Source: Azospirillum humicireducens
GTDB lineage: Bacteria > Pseudomonadota > Alphaproteobacteria > Azospirillales > Azospirillaceae
DNA: 64,000 bases
Assembly: GCF_001639105.2 (NCBI RefSeq)
Contig: NZ_CP015285.1
Span: 1,046,501 to 1,110,500 of the forward strand
Direction: 5' to 3'
A program made the translations under genes and the position numbers. This document shows positions 15,755 to 24,856 of the stretch, piece by piece (positions within the stretch are counted from its first letter, which is position 1; the number at the start of each line of letters is the position of its first letter). A model generated the notes under the pieces. It was not told the DNA's origin and did no database searches. It saw only the letters and a program-made list of their open reading frames with translations.

Positions 15755-18253
15755 ATGGACGCTCGGTTTAAATCTCGCGACATCGAACGCCGCAGCCTGG
15801 ATGTCGACGGCCTGAAACGGTCGTTCCTGGAATGGCTTGTCTATTCGGTCGGCAAGGATGCCCGCGCCGCCACCCGCCGCGACTGGTTCCACACCGTGGC
15901 CCTGGCCGTGCGCGACCGCGTCGTCGACCGTTGGATGGACACGACGCGCAGCTATTATCAGGAAGACGCCAAGCGCGTTTATTATCTTTCCCTGGAATTC
16001 CTGATCGGGCGTCTGCTGACCAACAGCCTGTCGAACCTGGGCATCGTGGATGAATGCCGTCAGGCGCTCGACCGCCTTGGCCTGTCGATGGAGGATGTGG
16101 TCGACGCCGAGCCGGACGCGGCGCTCGGCAACGGCGGCCTCGGCCGTCTCGCCGCCTGCTTCCTGGACAGCATGGCGTCGCAGGGGCTGCCCGGATACGG
16201 CTATGGCATCCGCTACGAGTTCGGCCTGTTCGAGCAGCGGTTCGAGAATGGGTGGCAGGTCGAATATCCGGAACAGTGGCTGCAGTTCGGCAATCCGTGG
16301 GAATTCGCCCGTCCGGAGGTGCTCTACCCGGTCCAGTTCTATGGCCGTGTCGAGGAGTTCCGCGACAGCGTCGGCGAGCGTGCCTATCGCTGGGTCGATG
16401 CCGACCGCGTGCTGGCGATGGCCTATGACACGCCGGTCGTCGGTTTCGGCGGCGAGACGATCAACACGCTGCGCCTGTGGTCGGCCCGCGCCACCCGCGA
16501 CTTCAACTTCGGCCACTTCAACGACGGCGCCTATATGAAGGCGGTCGAGCAGAAGATCCTGTCGGAGAATCTCAGCCGCGTCCTCTATCCCAACGACGCG
16601 ACGGAGACCGGCAAGGAGCTGCGGCTGAAGCAGGAGTATTTCTTCACCTCCGCCTCGCTGCAGGACATCCTGCGCCGTTACCTGCAGCACCACACGACAT
16701 TCGACAACCTGCCCAACAAGGCGGCGATCCAGCTGAACGACACCCATCCGGCCATCGGCATCGCCGAGTTGATGCGCCTGCTGGTCGACCAGCACGCCCT
16801 GCGCTGGGACAATGCGTGGGAGATCACGCGCGCCACCTTCGCCTACACCAACCACACCCTGCTGCCTGAGGCGCTGGAAGCCTGGCCGGTGCGGATGATC
16901 GAGCGGGTGCTGCCGCGCCACATGCAGATCATCTACGAGATCAACGCCAAGTTCCTGAACCGCACCAAGGCGCGGGCCGATGGCGACAATGCCAAGCTGT
17001 CGCGGTTGTCGCTGATCGACGAGCGCGGCGAACGGCGCGTGCGCATGGGCAACCTGGCCTTTCTCGGCTCGCACAAGGTCAACGGTGTGTCGGCCCTGCA
17101 CACCGAGTTGATGAAGCAGACGGTGTTCGCGGACTTCCACCAGGAGTTCCCGGACCGCATCAACAACAAGACCAACGGCATCACTCCGCGCCGCTGGCTG
17201 AAGCAGGCCAACCCGGCCCTGTCCGAACTGATCACCACGCGAATCGGCGAGGGCTGGATCTCCGACCTGTCGCAGATCGCGGCGCTGCGCGAGAAGGCCG
17301 ACGACGTGGTGTTCCGTGAGGAGTTCCGCCGGGCCAAACGCAAGAACAAGAAACGCCTTGCCGCCTATATCACCCGCCAGACCGGCGAGGAGGTGCTGGT
17401 GGACAGCATCTTCGACGTCCAGGTCAAGCGCATGCACGAATACAAGCGCCAGCTGCTGAACGTCCTGCACACCATCGCGCTGTACAATGAGATGCGCGAC
17501 AATCCGACGGTCAGCTGGGTCCCGGTGACCAAGGTGTTCGCCGGCAAGGCGGCGCCGTCCTACCATATGGCCAAGCTGATCATCAAACTGATCAACGACG
17601 TCGCCAAGGTGGTGAACCACGACCCGTCGGTGCACGACAACCTGAAGGTCGTGCTGCTGCCGAACTACAACGTCACCGCCGCCGAGATCATCATCCCGGC
17701 CGCCGACCTGTCGGAGCAGATCTCCACCGCCGGCATGGAGGCGTCGGGCACCGGCAACATGAAGCTGGCGCTCAACGGTGCGCTGACTATCGGCACGCTG
17801 GACGGCGCCAACGTCGAGATCCGCGAGCATGTCGGGCCGGACAACATCTTCATCTTCGGCATGACCGCCGACGAGGTGAACGACCTGCGCGCCAGCGGCG
17901 GCTTCAACCCGCGCGAGGTGATCGCCTCGAACCCCAGCCTGAAGCGGGCGCTCGACATGATCTCCACCGGCGCCTTCTCGCCGGACGACCGCAACCGCTA
18001 CCATCCCATCGTCCAAGCGCTGACCGACGGTGGCGACCATTTCCTGGTGACGGCGGACTTCGCCGACTATTGCCGGGCCCAGGATGCGGCGATGCAGCTG
18101 TACCGCGATTCGGAGGAATGGACCCGCAAGGCCATCCTGAACACCGCCAACATGGGCTGGTTCTCGTCCGACCGTACGGTCAACGAGTATGCCGGGGAGA
18201 TCTGGGACGTACACCCGGTGCATCCGAACCATGACGGCGAAGGGTTCCGGTAA
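15755..18253 (+). CDS. glgP: Glycogen phosphorylase
   Basis: The 832-residue enzyme starts at ATG 15755 behind TCAGGA; an in-frame upstream extension is unlikely to be translated. Signature segments in order are RVYYLSLEFLIGRLLTNSL, DAALGNGGLGRLAACFLDS, GYGIRYEFGLFEQRFENGWQ, NLPNKAAIQLNDTHPAIGI, VKRMHEYKRQLLNVLHTIAL, and EASGTGNMKLALNGALTIGT, where the lysine of GTGNMK (about residue 669) binds pyridoxal phosphate. It releases glucose 1-phosphate from glycogen or maltodextrin with inorganic phosphate. Length matches the family (about 815-840). No glg biosynthesis genes are visible nearby, so it appears to be transcribed alone. Confidence 0.97.
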   Translation: MDARFKSRDIERRSLDVDGLKRSFLEWLVYSVGKDARAATRRDWFHTVALAVRDRVVDRWMDTTRSYYQEDAKRVYYLSLEFLIGRLLTNSLSNLGIVDECRQALDRLGLSMEDVVDAEPDAALGNGGLGRLAACFLDSMASQGLPGYGYGIRYEFGLFEQRFENGWQVEYPEQWLQFGNPWEFARPEVLYPVQFYGRVEEFRDSVGERAYRWVDADRVLAMAYDTPVVGFGGETINTLRLWSARATRDFNFGHFNDGAYMKAVEQKILSENLSRVLYPNDATETGKELRLKQEYFFTSASLQDILRRYLQHHTTFDNLPNKAAIQLNDTHPAIGIAELMRLLVDQHALRWDNAWEITRATFAYTNHTLLPEALEAWPVRMIERVLPRHMQIIYEINAKFLNRTKARADGDNAKLSRLSLIDERGERRVRMGNLAFLGSHKVNGVSALHTELMKQTVFADFHQEFPDRINNKTNGITPRRWLKQANPALSELITTRIGEGWISDLSQIAALREKADDVVFREEFRRAKRKNKKRLAAYITRQTGEEVLVDSIFDVQVKRMHEYKRQLLNVLHTIALYNEMRDNPTVSWVPVTKVFAGKAAPSYHMAKLIIKLINDVAKVVNHDPSVHDNLKVVLLPNYNVTAAEIIIPAADLSEQISTAGMEASGTGNMKLALNGALTIGTLDGANVEIREHVGPDNIFIFGMTADEVNDLRASGGFNPREVIASNPSLKRALDMISTGAFSPDDRNRYHPIVQALTDGGDHFLVTADFADYCRAQDAAMQLYRDSEEWTRKAILNTANMGWFSSDRTVNEYAGEIWDVHPVHPNHDGEGFR

Positions 18254-18265
18254 TCTTCGATCAGG

Positions 18266-18301
18266 CGAATGCGCAGGCGCTTTACAATGTCTGCGCATTC
18301 G
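18266..18301. promoter_or_regulatory. 11-bp inverted repeat around a possible -10 box
   Basis: CGAATGCGCAG (18266-18276) and CTGCGCATTCG (18291-18301) are exact inverted copies with a 14-base spacer that contains TACAAT (18283-18288). Read as DNA it is an operator-like dyad covering a -10 element for the asd leader; read as RNA it is a strong hairpin 13 bases after the glgP stop, but with no T-run. Transcription from this -10 would begin at about 18295, placing GAAGG (18307-18311) and the leader ATG correctly. Confidence 0.45.
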
Positions 18302-18315
18302 GATATGAAGGCGCC

Positions 18316-18393
18316 ATGAACCGCAAGGCCATCACCACCACTACGACCAAAAAAGCGACTCGCTTCGGCGGGAAGCGTCGTGGTGCGTGCTGA
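18316..18393 (+). CDS. Threonine-rich leader peptide of asd
   Basis: A 25-codon frame begins at ATG 18316 behind GAAGG (18307-18311) and ends at TGA 18391-18393. Its centre reads ITTTTTKKAT, with five consecutive threonine codons using three different triplets (ACC ACC ACT ACG ACC), then two lysine codons and a sixth threonine. This is the hallmark of amino-acid attenuation leaders such as E. coli thrL. The next gene, 138 bases downstream, is asd, whose product feeds threonine, lysine and methionine synthesis. The peptide probably has no function beyond letting the ribosome sense charged tRNA-Thr and perhaps tRNA-Lys. It has not been verified experimentally or by comparison here. Confidence 0.7.
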   Translation: MNRKAITTTTTKKATRFGGKRRGAC

Positions 18394-18453
18394 TCGGATC
18401 GACCAGCGTTTCTTCCACGAGGCAGGCCCCGCCGGACAACGGACGGGGCCTCG
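18337..18453 (+). promoter_or_regulatory. Candidate attenuator of asd
   Basis: The Thr codons (ACCA and CGAC around 18337-18347) can pair with GTCGTGGT (18377-18384). TCGTGG in that segment (18378-18383) can instead pair with CCACGA (18415-18420). CCACGA carries the foot of a third hairpin: CGA (18418-18420) with TCG (18451-18453) and GGCCCCG (18425-18431) with CGGGGCC (18444-18450), extended by an inner CCG/CGG. This 1:2, 2:3, 3:4 layout is that of a ribosome-controlled attenuator. The weak point is the poor T-tract after the last stem (TCGTCGTATCC). Confidence 0.5.
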
Positions 18454-18531
18454 TCGTATCCGGGGTCCGCTGTCCGAACGACCGATAGGCCGGTCCGATC
18501 AACAGTGCGATAGACAGGACGGAACCCCGCC

Positions 18532-19572
18532 ATGAGCAGCAGCAACGCCTCCGCTTCCTCCAAGTCCCTCCGCGTCGCCGTGGTCGGCGCCACCGGCGCC
18601 GTCGGCCGCGAGATGGTCAAGGTCCTGCACGACCGCAACTTCCCGGTCGCCGAACTCGGCCTGTTCGCTTCCGAGCGGTCCGCCGGCAAGGTGCAGGATA
18701 CCCCCTATGGCGCCCTGACCCTGAAGGCCTTCGACGCCGCGGTGGTGAAGGGCTATGACGTTGTCCTGCTGGCGGTGTCGGGTGACTTCGCCAAGGCGCA
18801 TGCCAAGGATCTGGCGTCGGCCGGTGCGCTGGTGATCGACAACAGCTCCGCCTTCCGCTACGACGCCGACATCCCGCTGATCGTTCCGGAAATCAACGCC
18901 CACGTCTTCCGCGAGGCGTACGCCGCCGGGTCGCGCCTGATCGCCAACCCGAACTGCACCACGGCCATCGCCGTCGTGGCGCTCGGCCCGCTGCACAAGG
19001 CCTTCGGCATCAAGCGCGCCATCGTCTCCACCTATCAGGCCACCAGCGGCGCCGGCGCCGAGGGCATGGCCGAGCTGGAGGAGCAGACGCGCAACCAGCT
19101 GGATGGCAAGCCGGTCACCAACAGCGTGTTCCGCCACCCGATCCCCTTCAACCTGATCCCCCAGATCGACGCCTTCCAGGAGAACGGCTACACGAAGGAG
19201 GAGATGAAGGTGACGTGGGAGACGCGGAAGATCATGGAGGTTCCGGATCTGCCGGTCAGCTGCACCGCCGTCCGTATTCCGACCTACCGCGCCCACTCCG
19301 AAGCCATCACGCTGGAGACCATCCAGCCGGTTACGCCGGACGCTGCCCGCGCCGTCCTGGCCGATGCCGCCGGCGTGAAGGTGGTGGACGATCCCGCCAA
19401 CGGCGCCTATCCGATGCCGCTGAACGCCACCGGCCAGTATGATGTCGAGGTCGGTCGCATCCGCAACAACATCGTCTTCGGCGATCATGGCCTCGACCTG
19501 TTCGTCTGCGGCGATCAGCTGCTGAAGGGTGCCGCCCTCAACGCGGTGCAGATCGCCGAGCTGGCTCTCTGA
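18532..19572 (+). CDS. asd: Aspartate-semialdehyde dehydrogenase
   Basis: The 346-residue enzyme reduces aspartyl phosphate to aspartate semialdehyde with NADPH, the branch point for lysine, diaminopimelate, threonine and methionine. [19 protein letters not shown] (about residues 12-30) is the nucleotide-binding loop, [19 protein letters not shown] holds the catalytic cysteine at residue 142, [15 protein letters not shown] is the substrate loop, and [16 protein letters not shown] carries the catalytic histidine. Length is normal. The gene sits behind its own 5' region with a threonine-rich leader peptide and alternative hairpins, so its expression is probably set by aminoacyl-tRNA supply. Confidence 0.97.
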   Translation: MSSSNASASSKSLRVAVVGATGAVGREMVKVLHDRNFPVAELGLFASERSAGKVQDTPYGALTLKAFDAAVVKGYDVVLLAVSGDFAKAHAKDLASAGALVIDNSSAFRYDADIPLIVPEINAHVFREAYAAGSRLIANPNCTTAIAVVALGPLHKAFGIKRAIVSTYQATSGAGAEGMAELEEQTRNQLDGKPVTNSVFRHPIPFNLIPQIDAFQENGYTKEEMKVTWETRKIMEVPDLPVSCTAVRIPTYRAHSEAITLETIQPVTPDAARAVLADAAGVKVVDDPANGAYPMPLNATGQYDVEVGRIRNNIVFGDHGLDLFVCGDQLLKGAALNAVQIAELAL

Positions 19573-19580
19573 CTGGTTTC

Positions 19581-19617
19581 ATTCTGCGGGGCGGCTCTCC
19601 GTCCCGCAGAATTCTTC
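19581..19617 (+). terminator. Terminator after asd
   Basis: Perfect 10-bp stem ATTCTGCGGG (19581-19590) and CCCGCAGAAT (19603-19612), followed by TCTTC. It begins 9 bases after the asd stop. Confidence 0.6.
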
Positions 19618-19750
19618 AAATGCATGCGTCCGGTTTTAATTTCCCGGTTGCACTCAATTTATTGCGCGTCTCGTATGGTTTTGACAGGGCTTCTGACCGG
19701 CCGGGGTAACCGGCAAGTCGGTCGCCGTCGAACCGGAACGAGAGGCGATC

Positions 19751-19993
19751 TTGGAATATCTGATCAGCGACATCATTCTGCTTGCCTGCAGCTATGTCCC
19801 CGAAAACTTTCTGCCCTGCGATGGCAGCCTCGTCCCCATTGCGAAGTATCAAGCGCTCTTCACCCTGATCGGAACCCAATATGGCGGCGACGGCAAGACG
19901 ACCTTCGGCCTGCCGAACCTGAAGGGCAAGGAGCCGCTACCCAGCCTCCACTATGTCATCTGCTACAACGGCTATTATCCGCCGCGGCCCTGA
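19751..19993 (+). CDS. Orphan phage tail-collar-domain protein
   Basis: The 80-residue protein starts at TTG 19751, preceded by GAGAGG (19739-19745). ILLACSYVPENFLPCDGSLV, YQALFTLIGTQYGGDGKTTF and GLPNLKGKEPLPS are the successive motifs of the tail-collar (MdpB-like) fold, in which the final GLPNLKGR segment normally leads into a longer domain. Here it ends after a further 17 residues (HYVICYNGYYPPRP), so it is a minimal single collar module. Larger relatives are phage short-tail-fibre proteins or microcystin-dependent proteins of unknown function. No other phage gene is nearby. It has its own gap on both sides and its function is unknown. Confidence 0.75.
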   Translation: MEYLISDIILLACSYVPENFLPCDGSLVPIAKYQALFTLIGTQYGGDGKTTFGLPNLKGKEPLPSLHYVICYNGYYPPRP

Positions 19994-20065
19994 CGGGCCT
20001 TTGCCGGGACCGGACGGGCGGAACGCTCTGGAATCCGCCTGACGCTGCTGCTATCTAATCGACGG

Positions 20066-20099
20066 GGGCCGATGGGCGTGTTTCGCCTGTCGGCCCTTT
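20066..20099 (+). terminator. Terminator-like hairpin after the collar gene
   Basis: GGGCCGA (20066-20072) pairs with TCGGCCC (20090-20096) and GGCG with CGCC inside, followed by a short TTTC. It lies 72 bases after the collar-domain stop and 44 bases before prfC. Confidence 0.5.
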
Positions 20100-20142
20100 C
20101 GCCGTTCTCACGATCACCTTCTCTTGTCACGGGACCCCGCGC

Positions 20143-21750
<1,608 letters not shown>

Positions 21751-21777
21751 TTGACGGACAAGACGCCTTTCCTGTCG

Positions 21778-21814
21778 CCCGCCCCCGGTTGACCCCGAGG
21801 GCGGGTTCTCTTTT
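21778..21814 (+). terminator. Terminator after prfC
   Basis: Stem CCCGCCC (21778-21784) and GGGCGGG (21799-21805), followed by TTCTCTTTT. It begins 28 bases after the prfC stop. Confidence 0.82.
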
Positions 21815-21962
21815 GTCGAGTGAGACACGGACCGGACTTCCCAGCTGGATGGACGGCTTGACGGCGCCGATCCGGTGTCGGAACGTGTGCGAGTGCACTT
21901 AACAGTTTCGACACGTAATAAACGGCCTCCGTCGGACGGGCAGGGTCGGAAATGAGGCGGTC

Positions 21963-23534
21963 ATGGCGTGGGGATTGGACGAACTTCTGGACACCAGCGG
22001 CTTGGTGCCGCATGGCGTCTGCCTGTTGTGGCGGCCCGACATTCTGGCGCTGCATGTCGCTTCGGACATGCTCATCGGCCTGTCCTATTTCTCCATCCCG
22101 GTGGCGCTGGTCTATTTCGTCATGCGCCGGCGCGACGTCGAGTTCGGCTGGGTGGCGCTTCTGTTCGCCCTTTTCATCATCGCCTGCGGCACCACCCATT
22201 TCCTTGGCGTCTGGACGCTGTGGAGCCCCGACTATGTGCTGGAGGGGCTGGTCAAGGTGATCACCGCGTTCGCGTCGCTGGCGACCGCTGCGGCGCTGTG
22301 GTGGCTGATGCCGCGCCTTCTCACCCTGCCGAGCCCGAAGGAGTTGGAGGCGACCAACCGCGCGCTTCAGCAGGAGATCGCCATCCGTCGCCAGATGGAA
22401 ATGCGCTATTCCAGCTTCTTCAACAATCTCGCCGAGTCGCTGTTCATCGTCCAGGTGTTGCCGGATGGCGATTTCGCCTTCGAGGCCATCAACCCGGCGC
22501 TGGCGCGGGCCACCGGTCTGGACCCGGAAGGACTGCGTGACCGGCGCGTCAGGGATGCGCTGGGGCCGGAGGTGGCTGATTCGATCATCCCCCGCTACAC
22601 CGCCTGCCGCGACGGGGGCGAGAGCATCGATTACGAAGAGACCCTGGACCTGCCGGTCGGCCAGCGGGTCTTCCACACCATGCTGGTTCCGGTGAAGGAT
22701 GCCGCCGGCCGCGTCGTTCAGATCCTCGGCAGCGGCCGCGACGTGACCGAGCGCAAGCGTCTTCAGGCGGAGGTGATCCAGACCTCCAAGCTGGCGACCC
22801 TGGGCACGCTGGCCGCGGGCATGGCGCATGAGATGAGCCAGCCGCTGAACGTCATCCGCCTGTGGACGGAGAACATGCTGTCCCGTCTGCACGACAATCT
22901 GCTGGAGACCCAACGGGCCGAACGGTCGCTGACCCTGGTGATCGAGCAGACCGACCGCATGGCCAGGCTGATCGACCATGTCCGTACCTTCGGCCGCCGC
23001 GACGGTGGCGGCATGCAGGCCTTCGCCCCCGCCCATTGTGTCCAGAGCGCGGTGGAATTGGTGCGTCACCAGTATGCTTTGGAAGACATCGAGATCATAG
23101 AGAGTGCCACGTCGGCGCAACTCCCGGTGACCGGGCGTCCACTTGAATTGGAGCAGGTGATCCTCAACCTTTTCTCGAACGCGCGCGATGCGATCATCGC
23201 TCTTCGTGCAACCGGCCGGGAGGCGGGACGCATCATGGTGGCGGTCTGCGACGAGGCCGATGGACAGACCGTCGCCATCCAGGTGACGGACGACGGTGGC
23301 GGCATCGACCCGTCGGTTCTGCCCCAGATCTTCGATCCCTTCTTCACGACCAAGGAGGTCGGCAAGGGGTCGGGACTTGGCCTGTCGATCGGTTACGGTA
23401 TCATCGACGGCATGGGTGGCCGCATCGATGCCCGCAACATCGATCTGGAGGGCGCACGCCGTGGCGTCCGCTTCACCATAACCCTGCCCAGCCAGCCGGT
23501 TTCCTCCTCCGACAGGGAGCTGTCGCATGCATGA
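21963..23534 (+). CDS. Ethylene-receptor-like membrane histidine kinase
   Basis: The 523-residue protein opens with three membrane helices matching the ethylene-binding domain of plant ETR1 and cyanobacterial homologues. SDMLIGLSYFSIPVALVYFV carries Asp35 and Tyr42, and FIIACGTTHFLGVWTLW carries Cys75 and His79. These equal ETR1 Asp25, Tyr32, Cys65 and His69, the residues needed for Cu(I) and ethylene binding. A PAS-like domain follows (about 145-265), then a HisKA dimerisation helix with LAAGMAHEMSQPLNVIRL (phospho-acceptor His289) and an HATPase domain with NLFSNARDAI, VTDDGGGIDP and GKGSGLGLSIGYGI. No GAF domain is present. The response regulator gene overlaps its 3' end by 8 bases. A working ethylene receptor has been reported in Azospirillum, which fits. 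Confidence 0.88.
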   Translation: MAWGLDELLDTSGLVPHGVCLLWRPDILALHVASDMLIGLSYFSIPVALVYFVMRRRDVEFGWVALLFALFIIACGTTHFLGVWTLWSPDYVLEGLVKVITAFASLATAAALWWLMPRLLTLPSPKELEATNRALQQEIAIRRQMEMRYSSFFNNLAESLFIVQVLPDGDFAFEAINPALARATGLDPEGLRDRRVRDALGPEVADSIIPRYTACRDGGESIDYEETLDLPVGQRVFHTMLVPVKDAAGRVVQILGSGRDVTERKRLQAEVIQTSKLATLGTLAAGMAHEMSQPLNVIRLWTENMLSRLHDNLLETQRAERSLTLVIEQTDRMARLIDHVRTFGRRDGGGMQAFAPAHCVQSAVELVRHQYALEDIEIIESATSAQLPVTGRPLELEQVILNLFSNARDAIIALRATGREAGRIMVAVCDEADGQTVAIQVTDDGGGIDPSVLPQIFDPFFTTKEVGKGSGLGLSIGYGIIDGMGGRIDARNIDLEGARRGVRFTITLPSQPVSSSDRELSHA

Positions 23535-23907
23535 TCCATTACACATCCTGATCGCGGAGGACGAAGTCCTCGCGGCGATGGCGCTGGAGGATTTCCTGTC
23601 GCTCAAGGGCTTCCGTGTCACCGTCGCCGCCAATGGGGCGGAGGCGCTGGAGCACTATGCCAGTGAGCAGGTTCATGCTCTGGTGACCGATCTGCGCATG
23701 CCGCGCATGGACGGCCAGACCCTGATCCGCGAAATCCGCAATCGCGATGCCGCGTTGCCGGTGGTGGTGATGACCGGCTATCTGACGGAGGACAGCGACC
23801 TGAAGCATGAGCGCTGGAAGCCGCTGGAGATCCTCAGCAAACCGGTGAACCCGCGCATCATCTGCCAGACTCTCCACCGCATGCTCGGCCTGCCGCAGGA
23901 GGCGTGA
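23527..23907 (+). CDS. Single-domain response regulator (receiver)
   Basis: The 126-residue protein is only a CheY-like receiver. HILIAEDEVLAAMALEDFL gives the acidic pocket (Glu11, Asp12), ALVTDLRMPRMDG holds the phospho-acceptor Asp55, PVVVMTGYL the switch Thr, and EILSKPVNPR the conserved Lys. No output domain is attached, so it must pass the signal to another protein. It overlaps the ethylene-receptor-like kinase gene by 8 bases, implying coupled translation and a cognate pair. Confidence 0.93.
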   Translation: MHDPLHILIAEDEVLAAMALEDFLSLKGFRVTVAANGAEALEHYASEQVHALVTDLRMPRMDGQTLIREIRNRDAALPVVVMTGYLTEDSDLKHERWKPLEILSKPVNPRIICQTLHRMLGLPQEA

Positions 23908-23925
23908 GCGGGACGGCGGCGCGGC

Positions 23926-24852
23926 TCAGTCCGCCAGCGGCTCGACGTCGACGCTGACCGTCAGGCCATGGCCGGCCCCGCCGACGAGGACGCCGCGCGC
24001 CGGGCTGACATCGTCATAGTCGCGGCCCCAGGCGATGGTGATGAAGTCGCGGTTGGCGATGCAGGCATTGGTGGGGCAGATGTCCAGCCATCCGGCGGCA
24101 GCCCCGCACCAGACCGATGCCCAGGCATGGCTGACATCCGCGCCCACCAGCCGCGGCCGGCCCGGCGGGGGCAGGGTGCGCAGATATCCCGACACATAGC
24201 GGGCAGGCAGCCCCATGGCACGCGCGCAGCCGACGGCGATGTGGGCGAAATCCTGGCAGACGCCGCGGCGGTTGCGCATCACCGCCGCCAACGGCGTGGC
24301 GACCGTCGTGGCCGTCGGGTCGAAAGCGAAGTCCCGGTTGATGCGGTTCATCAGGTCGATGGCGGCGGCGACGGCCGGACGGCCGGGGGAGTAGCTTCCC
24401 CGTGCATAGTCCAACAACTCCGGGCTGGATGCGACAAGAGCACTGTCGAAGCAGTATTGCGTGATCTCCGCCCCGTCATCCGGTCCGGACAGGCCGCGCA
24501 GGCTGTCGCGCACATGCTCCCACGGAGCCGAATCGCCGGGTGCCAGTGCCGGCGGCTCGAACACCTCCACCTCGCTTTCGGCAATGACCGAGAAGGTCCG
24601 GTGCGGTTCCTGCACGGCGACATAGGTGACAGTGTTGCCGAAATAGTCCACCCGGTCCGACCGCACCGCCGGGACCGGATCGATGGTCAGCAGGCTGCGC
24701 CGGATGCGTTGACGCGGGTGCGGGCGGGCGGTCAGGTGCAGCAGGTGGTGGGAGATCGGCACATCCTCGCCATAGTCGTACGAGGTGGCATGGCGCACGC
24801 GGTAGCGGGTGGAGGTGCCGCTGCTGCCGGGAAGCGGGGTGGAGGAGGTCAT
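23926..24852 (-). CDS. Transglutaminase-like cysteine protease-fold protein
   Basis: The 308-residue protein starts at ATG 24852, four bases past the stop of the ATP-grasp/alpha-E gene, so the two are co-transcribed. The N-terminal domain (YRVRHATSYDYGEDVPISHH) is the bacterial transglutaminase-like N-terminal beta region. The catalytic triad is visible: Cys in NRRGVCQDFAHIAVG, His in VGADVSHAWASVW, and Asp in GWLDICPTNACI. Such proteins occur with circularly permuted ATP-grasp and alpha-E proteins; comparative genomics has predicted that they make and process a peptide tag or small peptide. No substrate is known. Confidence 0.9.
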   Translation of the reverse strand: MTSSTPLPGSSGTSTRYRVRHATSYDYGEDVPISHHLLHLTARPHPRQRIRRSLLTIDPVPAVRSDRVDYFGNTVTYVAVQEPHRTFSVIAESEVEVFEPPALAPGDSAPWEHVRDSLRGLSGPDDGAEITQYCFDSALVASSPELLDYARGSYSPGRPAVAAAIDLMNRINRDFAFDPTATTVATPLAAVMRNRRGVCQDFAHIAVGCARAMGLPARYVSGYLRTLPPPGRPRLVGADVSHAWASVWCGAAAGWLDICPTNACIANRDFITIAWGRDYDDVSPARGVLVGGAGHGLTVSVDVEPLAD

Positions 24853-24856
24853 CGGG

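Noticed and set aside
15653..18298. Very long open frame on the minus strand across glycogen phosphorylase
   Set aside because: It mirrors glgP exactly, has His/Val/Gln/Arg-rich low-information composition, no motifs and no ribosome site. It is the usual antisense shadow of a GC-rich gene.
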